Shown: positions 5,399-7,970 of the stretch, in pieces
Position numbering within the stretch: position 1 is the first letter of the stretch
Layout of the letters: every line of letters starts with the position of its first letter
Assembly (NCBI GenBank): GCA_964621755.1
Contig: CAZUPI010000065.1
Coordinates: 1 to 7,970, forward strand
Reading direction: 5' to 3'
Source of the DNA: UMGS1696 sp964621755
GTDB lineage: Bacteria; Bacillota; Clostridia; Oscillospirales; CAG-272
DNA: 7,970 nucleotides
The notes under the pieces: model-generated
What the model saw: the letters and a program-made list of their open reading frames with translations, nothing else
Database searches by the model: none
Told to the model about the DNA's origin: nothing
Program-made: the position numbers and the translations under genes

Positions 5399-6040
5399 AT
5401 GGCTGATTTTTCAGAACTGATAAAAATGGTGGAAACCGGTAAGGTAAAAGCGGTGCGCGAGCTTGTGAATAAGGCAATTGAGGAGGGCGTTCCCCCGAAG
5501 GAAATTCTCGACAATGGCCTTCTCCCGGGCATGAGCAATATCGGTGAAAAGTTTAAAAATAATGAAGTATATGTTCCTGAGGTCCTCATTGCCGCACGTG
5601 CGATGAATGCGGGCGTAACGCTTCTGAAGCCTCTTATGGCGTCCGGTGAAATGAACGACGCGGGCACTGCCGTTATCGGAACGGTAAAGGGTGACCTTCA
5701 CGACATCGGTAAGAATCTTGTCAAGATGATGCTGGAGGGCAAGGGCATCAACGTGATTGACCTCGGTGTTGACGTATCGGCTGAGCGCTTTGTAGAGGAG
5801 GCAATCAACAACAACGCGCAGATAATTTGTTGTTCCGCGCTTCTCACGACAACGATGGGTGAAATGGAGAACGTCGTTAAGGTAGCGAAGGAAAAGAGAA
5901 TCCGCGACAAGGTATACATCATGATAGGCGGTGCTCCGATAACACAGGAATACTGCGACAAGATAGGCGCGGACTGCTATACCACCGACGCAGCTTCCGC
6001 AGCCGACGCGGCAATCGCACATCTCAAGAAGAGCGTATAA
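5399..6040 (+). CDS. Corrinoid (B12-binding) methyl-carrier protein, MtaC/MtbC/MttC type
   Basis: A 213-residue cytosolic protein of full family length. The N-terminal ~85 residues form the helical cap domain. The Rossmann-like B12 domain follows, with the base-off/His-on motif D99-L-H101-D-I-G104 (His101 is the lower cobalt ligand), IDLGVDV (120-126), CSALLTTTM (145-153) and GGAP (177-180). Such proteins carry a methyl group on cobalt between a substrate-specific methyltransferase and a second methyltransferase acting on a thiol or tetrahydrofolate. The substrate (methanol, methylamines, glycine betaine, methoxylated compounds) cannot be read from this protein alone, and no partner enzyme or reactivase is beside it. 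ATG 5399 is chosen for AAAGGAG at 5385-5391, 7 nt away; a longer frame from 5291 would start upstream of the promoter. The gene appears monocistronic between its own promoter and terminator. Confidence 0.93.
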   Translation: MADFSELIKMVETGKVKAVRELVNKAIEEGVPPKEILDNGLLPGMSNIGEKFKNNEVYVPEVLIAARAMNAGVTLLKPLMASGEMNDAGTAVIGTVKGDLHDIGKNLVKMMLEGKGINVIDLGVDVSAERFVEEAINNNAQIICCSALLTTTMGEMENVVKVAKEKRIRDKVYIMIGGAPITQEYCDKIGADCYTTDAASAADAAIAHLKKSV

Positions 6041-6055
6041 GCTTCGGTTAAACCG

Positions 6056-6086
6056 AAAAACCGCCCAGTTTATCTGAGCGGTTTTT
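6056..6086 (+). terminator. Bidirectional intrinsic terminator after the corrinoid protein gene
   Basis: AAAAACCGCCCAG (6056-6068) pairs with CTGAGCGGTTTTT (6074-6086) with one C-A mismatch around a 5-nt loop. The A and T runs on both flanks let it act on either strand. A small separate hairpin, TTCGGT/ACCGAA at 6043-6057, lies between it and the stop codon. The minus-strand remnant ORF ends at 6090, just on the other side. Confidence 0.88.
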
Positions 6087-6089
6087 GCT

Positions 6090-6242
6090 TTACTCCTGTT
6101 CTGTGAGCTTTCGGAAGTCTTCGCGGTCATGGAGAGGGGCAAATTTTGCTTCCATGACTTCTTCCCGCCAGGTATCGACGCAGCTCGTTTCAAAACGGAC
6201 GGCACTCGGAGTATGTGAAAAACTCAATTTGAATTCGAGTTT
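6090..6242 (-). pseudogene. Short start-less ORF, probably a gene remnant
   Basis: The minus strand is open for 50 codons from just after a TGA (6245-6243) to a TAA (6092-6090). The product reads like real protein (FSHTPSAVRFETSC, DTWREEVMEAKFAPLHD, REDFRKLTEQE) but has no ATG near its start; the only candidate is TTG at 6227, with no ribosome binding site. In the next frame an ATG at 6258 preceded by GAGG opens 22 codons (to 6190) ending SECRPF. The 5' half may therefore have been joined to the 3' half by a lost or gained base. The ORF ends 4 bp before the bidirectional terminator, as expected for a once-genuine convergent gene. I do not recognise the family. The stretch 6243-6350 upstream is AT-rich with poly-T runs and holds nothing else I can support. 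Confidence 0.35.
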
Positions 6243-6352
6243 TCAGACCAGCCGCCATTCCTCAAAATTCACGATTTGCTATTTTTAAATCTGCTTTTTT
6301 CCGTCAAAACGTAAATTTTTTTTTGAAACTGCGGGATTCCCCGAAACGTATG

Positions 6353-6381
6353 TTGATTTTAGCGGCATTTTGTTATATAAT
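6353..6381 (+). promoter_or_regulatory. SigA-type promoter for the NifU-like / GGGtGRT operon
   Basis: TTGATT (6353-6358) and a perfect TATAAT (6376-6381) are separated by exactly 17 bp. Transcription should start near 6388, giving a leader of about 43 nt that contains AAAGGAG at 6412-6418. An AT-rich stretch with a nine-T run lies at 6316-6324, just upstream of the -35, where it could act as an UP-like element. Confidence 0.87.
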
Positions 6382-6430
6382 ATAAGGTGAGCAAAATCAT
6401 AATTATTGCGCAAAGGAGTACATAAGTTCT

Positions 6431-7132
6431 ATGAGCAATCTCACATATTCAAACGAAGTAGAAAACATGTGCTGTGTTGCCAAAGGTCCTGACCACGGAC
6501 CGGCTCCCCTTCCCGAAGAAGGCAAGTGGGTTCAGGCAAAACAGATCAACGAAATTTCCGGTTATACCCACGGTGTGGGCTGGTGCGCTCCCCAGCAGGG
6601 CGCCTGCAAGCTCTCCCTCAATGTGAAGGACGGCGTCATCGAGGAAGCACTCGTTGAAACAATTGGATGTTCCGGTATGACCCATTCCGCTGCAATGGCA
6701 GCTGAAATTCTTCCCGGCAAGACTATCCTTGAAGCACTCAATACAGACCTTGTCTGCGACGCTATCAACACCGCTATGCGCGAGCTGTTCCTCCAGATTG
6801 TCTATGGTCGTACCCAGTCTGCATTCTCCGAAGGCGGTCTCGTCATCGGCGCAGGTATGGAAGACCTGGGTAAGGGCCACAGAAGCATGGTCGGCACTAT
6901 GTACGGCACAAAGGCGAAGGGTGTTCGCTACCTCGAAATGACCGAGGGCTACTGCACAAGAATGGCGCTCGATAAGGATGACCAGGTCATCGGCTACGAG
7001 TTTGTCTCCCTCGGCAAGATGACTGACTTCATCAAGAATGGCATGGAACCCAACGAAGCATACGAAAAGTCTAAGGGTACATACGGTCGCTTCAACGAGG
7101 CGGTCAAGTACATCGACCCGCGTAAGGAATAA
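6431..7132 (+). CDS. NifU/IscU-like iron-sulfur cluster scaffold family protein
   Basis: A 233-residue soluble protein resembling the NifU N-terminal/IscU scaffold fold. The core is W51-C52-A-P followed by C59 and a hydrophobic strand, then V-E-T-I-G-C80-S-G-M in the position of the IscU GCGS motif, followed by a helix and ILPGKTILEAL, which matches the scaffold family's G-KT/S-EA region. Extra Cys residues occur at 14, 15 and 109 and in EGYC near residue 177. The protein is longer than IscU (~130), with a distinctive C-terminal half. ATG 6431 has AAAGGAG 12 nt upstream, slightly long. It is followed after 17 bp by the GGGtGRT gene, and the two are commonly paired in anaerobic Firmicutes, as I recall. 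Whether it builds or delivers Fe-S clusters is inferred from the fold. Heavy use of AAG, CTC and other C-ending codons points to high expression. Confidence 0.8.
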   Translation: MSNLTYSNEVENMCCVAKGPDHGPAPLPEEGKWVQAKQINEISGYTHGVGWCAPQQGACKLSLNVKDGVIEEALVETIGCSGMTHSAAMAAEILPGKTILEALNTDLVCDAINTAMRELFLQIVYGRTQSAFSEGGLVIGAGMEDLGKGHRSMVGTMYGTKAKGVRYLEMTEGYCTRMALDKDDQVIGYEFVSLGKMTDFIKNGMEPNEAYEKSKGTYGRFNEAVKYIDPRKE

Positions 7133-7149
7133 GAGGAGGTATATTATAA

Positions 7150-7970
7150 ATGGCACAGTTTGAAGGTTATGAGAGACGCGAGGCGAAGATTCTCGGCGTT
7201 CTCAAGGAATATGGCATCTCCTCTATCGACGAATGCAAGGAAATTACCCTCGCAAAGGGAATCGACTGCGACCAGATCGTTCGCAGCACTCAGCCTATCT
7301 GCTTCGAAAACGCCGTATGGGCGTATACAGTAGGCTGCGCAATCGCCATCAAGAAGGGCTGCGCAAAAGCAGCTGACGCCGCTGCCGCTATCGGTATCGG
7401 TCTTCAGTCCTTCTGCATCCCCGGTTCCGTTGCCGAAAACCGTAAGGTTGGTCTTGGACACGGTAACCTTGGCGCAATGCTCCTCTCTGAGGAAACAGAC
7501 TGCTTCTGCTTCCTCGCAGGTCACGAATCCTTCGCAGCTGCTGAAGGCGCTATCAAAATCGCCCTCAACGCGAACAAGGTCAGAACAAAGCCCCTCCGCG
7601 TTATCCTCAACGGTCTCGGCAAGGATGCTGCGTTCATCATCTCCAGAATTAACGGCTTTACATACGTAAAGACTGAATTTGACCCCTATACAGAAGAAGT
7701 TAAGGTTGTTTCCGAAACACCTTACTCCAACGGTCCGAGAGCGGCAGTTAAGTGCTACGGCGCTGACAACGTTCCGGAAGGCGTTGCTATCATGAAGCTT
7801 GAGAATGTGGGCGTTTCCATCACAGGTAACTCCACAAACCCGACCAGATTCCAGCACCCCGTTGCCGGCACCTATAAGAAGTGGTGCATTGAAAACGGCA
7901 AGAAGTACTTCTCCGTAGCATCCGGCGGCGGCACAGGCCGTACTCTCCACCCGGATAACATGGCAGCTGG
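7150..7970 (+). CDS. GGGtGRT-family protein (N-terminal 273 residues, runs off the window)
   Basis: The frame starts at ATG 7150 and is open to the end of the window with no stop. The name-giving motif is complete: SGGGTGRT at residues 258-265, followed by LHPDN. Before it lie a helical Cys-rich region (DECKEI, IDCDQI, PICFENA, VGCAIAIKKGCAKAA), LGHGNLGAMLL, CFCFLAGHESFAAAEGAI and SNGPRAAVKCYGADN. No signal peptide or membrane helix is evident. Family members are about 330 residues, so roughly 55-60 are missing. The biochemical role of the family is unknown to me; conserved glycines suggest nucleotide or cofactor binding, and the NifU-like partner suggests a link with Fe-S or sulfur chemistry. 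AGGAGG at 7134-7139, 10 nt before the ATG, is near consensus. Codon use matches the preceding gene, again suggesting strong expression. Confidence 0.9.
   Translation, partial: MAQFEGYERREAKILGVLKEYGISSIDECKEITLAKGIDCDQIVRSTQPICFENAVWAYTVGCAIAIKKGCAKAADAAAAIGIGLQSFCIPGSVAENRKVGLGHGNLGAMLLSEETDCFCFLAGHESFAAAEGAIKIALNANKVRTKPLRVILNGLGKDAAFIISRINGFTYVKTEFDPYTEEVKVVSETPYSNGPRAAVKCYGADNVPEGVAIMKLENVGVSITGNSTNPTRFQHPVAGTYKKWCIENGKKYFSVASGGGTGRTLHPDNMAA

Noticed and set aside
5411..6205. 264-codon minus-strand frame opposite the corrinoid protein gene
   Set aside because: It runs through the bidirectional terminator and against a full-length corrinoid protein with intact motifs.
6449..7156. 235-codon minus-strand frame opposite the NifU-like gene
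   Set aside because: It is antisense to a supported gene and has no ribosome binding site or family features.
7144..7950. 268-codon minus-strand frame opposite the GGGtGRT gene
   Set aside because: It is a shadow of a strongly biased coding sequence; the plus strand carries the GGGtGRT motif and an AGGAGG site.

Overview
This window looks like chromosomal DNA from an endospore-forming member of the Firmicutes, probably an anaerobic clostridial (Oscillospiraceae-like) lineage. The reasons are: (i) the order Ser/Thr-kinase-like tail, rsgA, thiN, spoVM at the left, which is a known Bacillus/Clostridia neighbourhood; (ii) a 31-codon spoVM, a gene known only from endospore formers; (iii) strong AGGAGG-type ribosome binding sites and near-consensus SigA promoters; (iv) a corrinoid methyl-carrier protein; and (v) a NifU-like / GGGtGRT gene pair typical of anaerobic Firmicutes. 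Species cannot be assigned from the sequence alone.

Layout. 1-150: the C-terminal end of a protein with a perfect 24-bp tandem repeat. 185-1878: rsgA (ribosome-maturation GTPase) and thiN (thiamine pyrophosphokinase), overlapping by 16 bp; rpe, usually found between them, is missing. 2021-2116: the tiny spoVM gene, closed by a strong hairpin. 2229-2681: a 150-residue all-helical protein of unknown function, ending in a 17-bp perfect hairpin terminator. 2751-5036 (minus strand): a 761-residue ATPase of the ABC class (COG3044 / PF09818 type) with an unusual N-terminal extension.

The 5' end of the ATPase gene is the most interesting part. On the minus strand a near-perfect promoter (5218-5247) drives a short leader. 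The leader contains a 17-codon ORF with a good ribosome binding site, inverted repeats that could mask that site, and then a compact intrinsic terminator (5078-5107) before the ATPase start. This has the architecture of a translation-sensing transcription attenuator. The first ~190 residues of the ATPase are a diverged tandem duplication. Each copy begins with MKRL and is preceded by its own ribosome-binding-site-like sequence, so the internal copy may be a second in-frame start.

5328-6086: a monocistronic corrinoid (B12-binding) methyl-carrier protein with its own SigA promoter and terminator and no methyltransferase beside it. 6090-6242 (minus): a short, start-less ORF that is probably a gene remnant, sharing that terminator. 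6353-7970: a promoter, a NifU/IscU-like scaffold protein, and the start of a GGGtGRT-family protein that runs off the window. The last two genes use codons typical of highly expressed genes and form an operon of unresolved function. No tRNA, rRNA, CRISPR array, insertion sequence or origin was seen.
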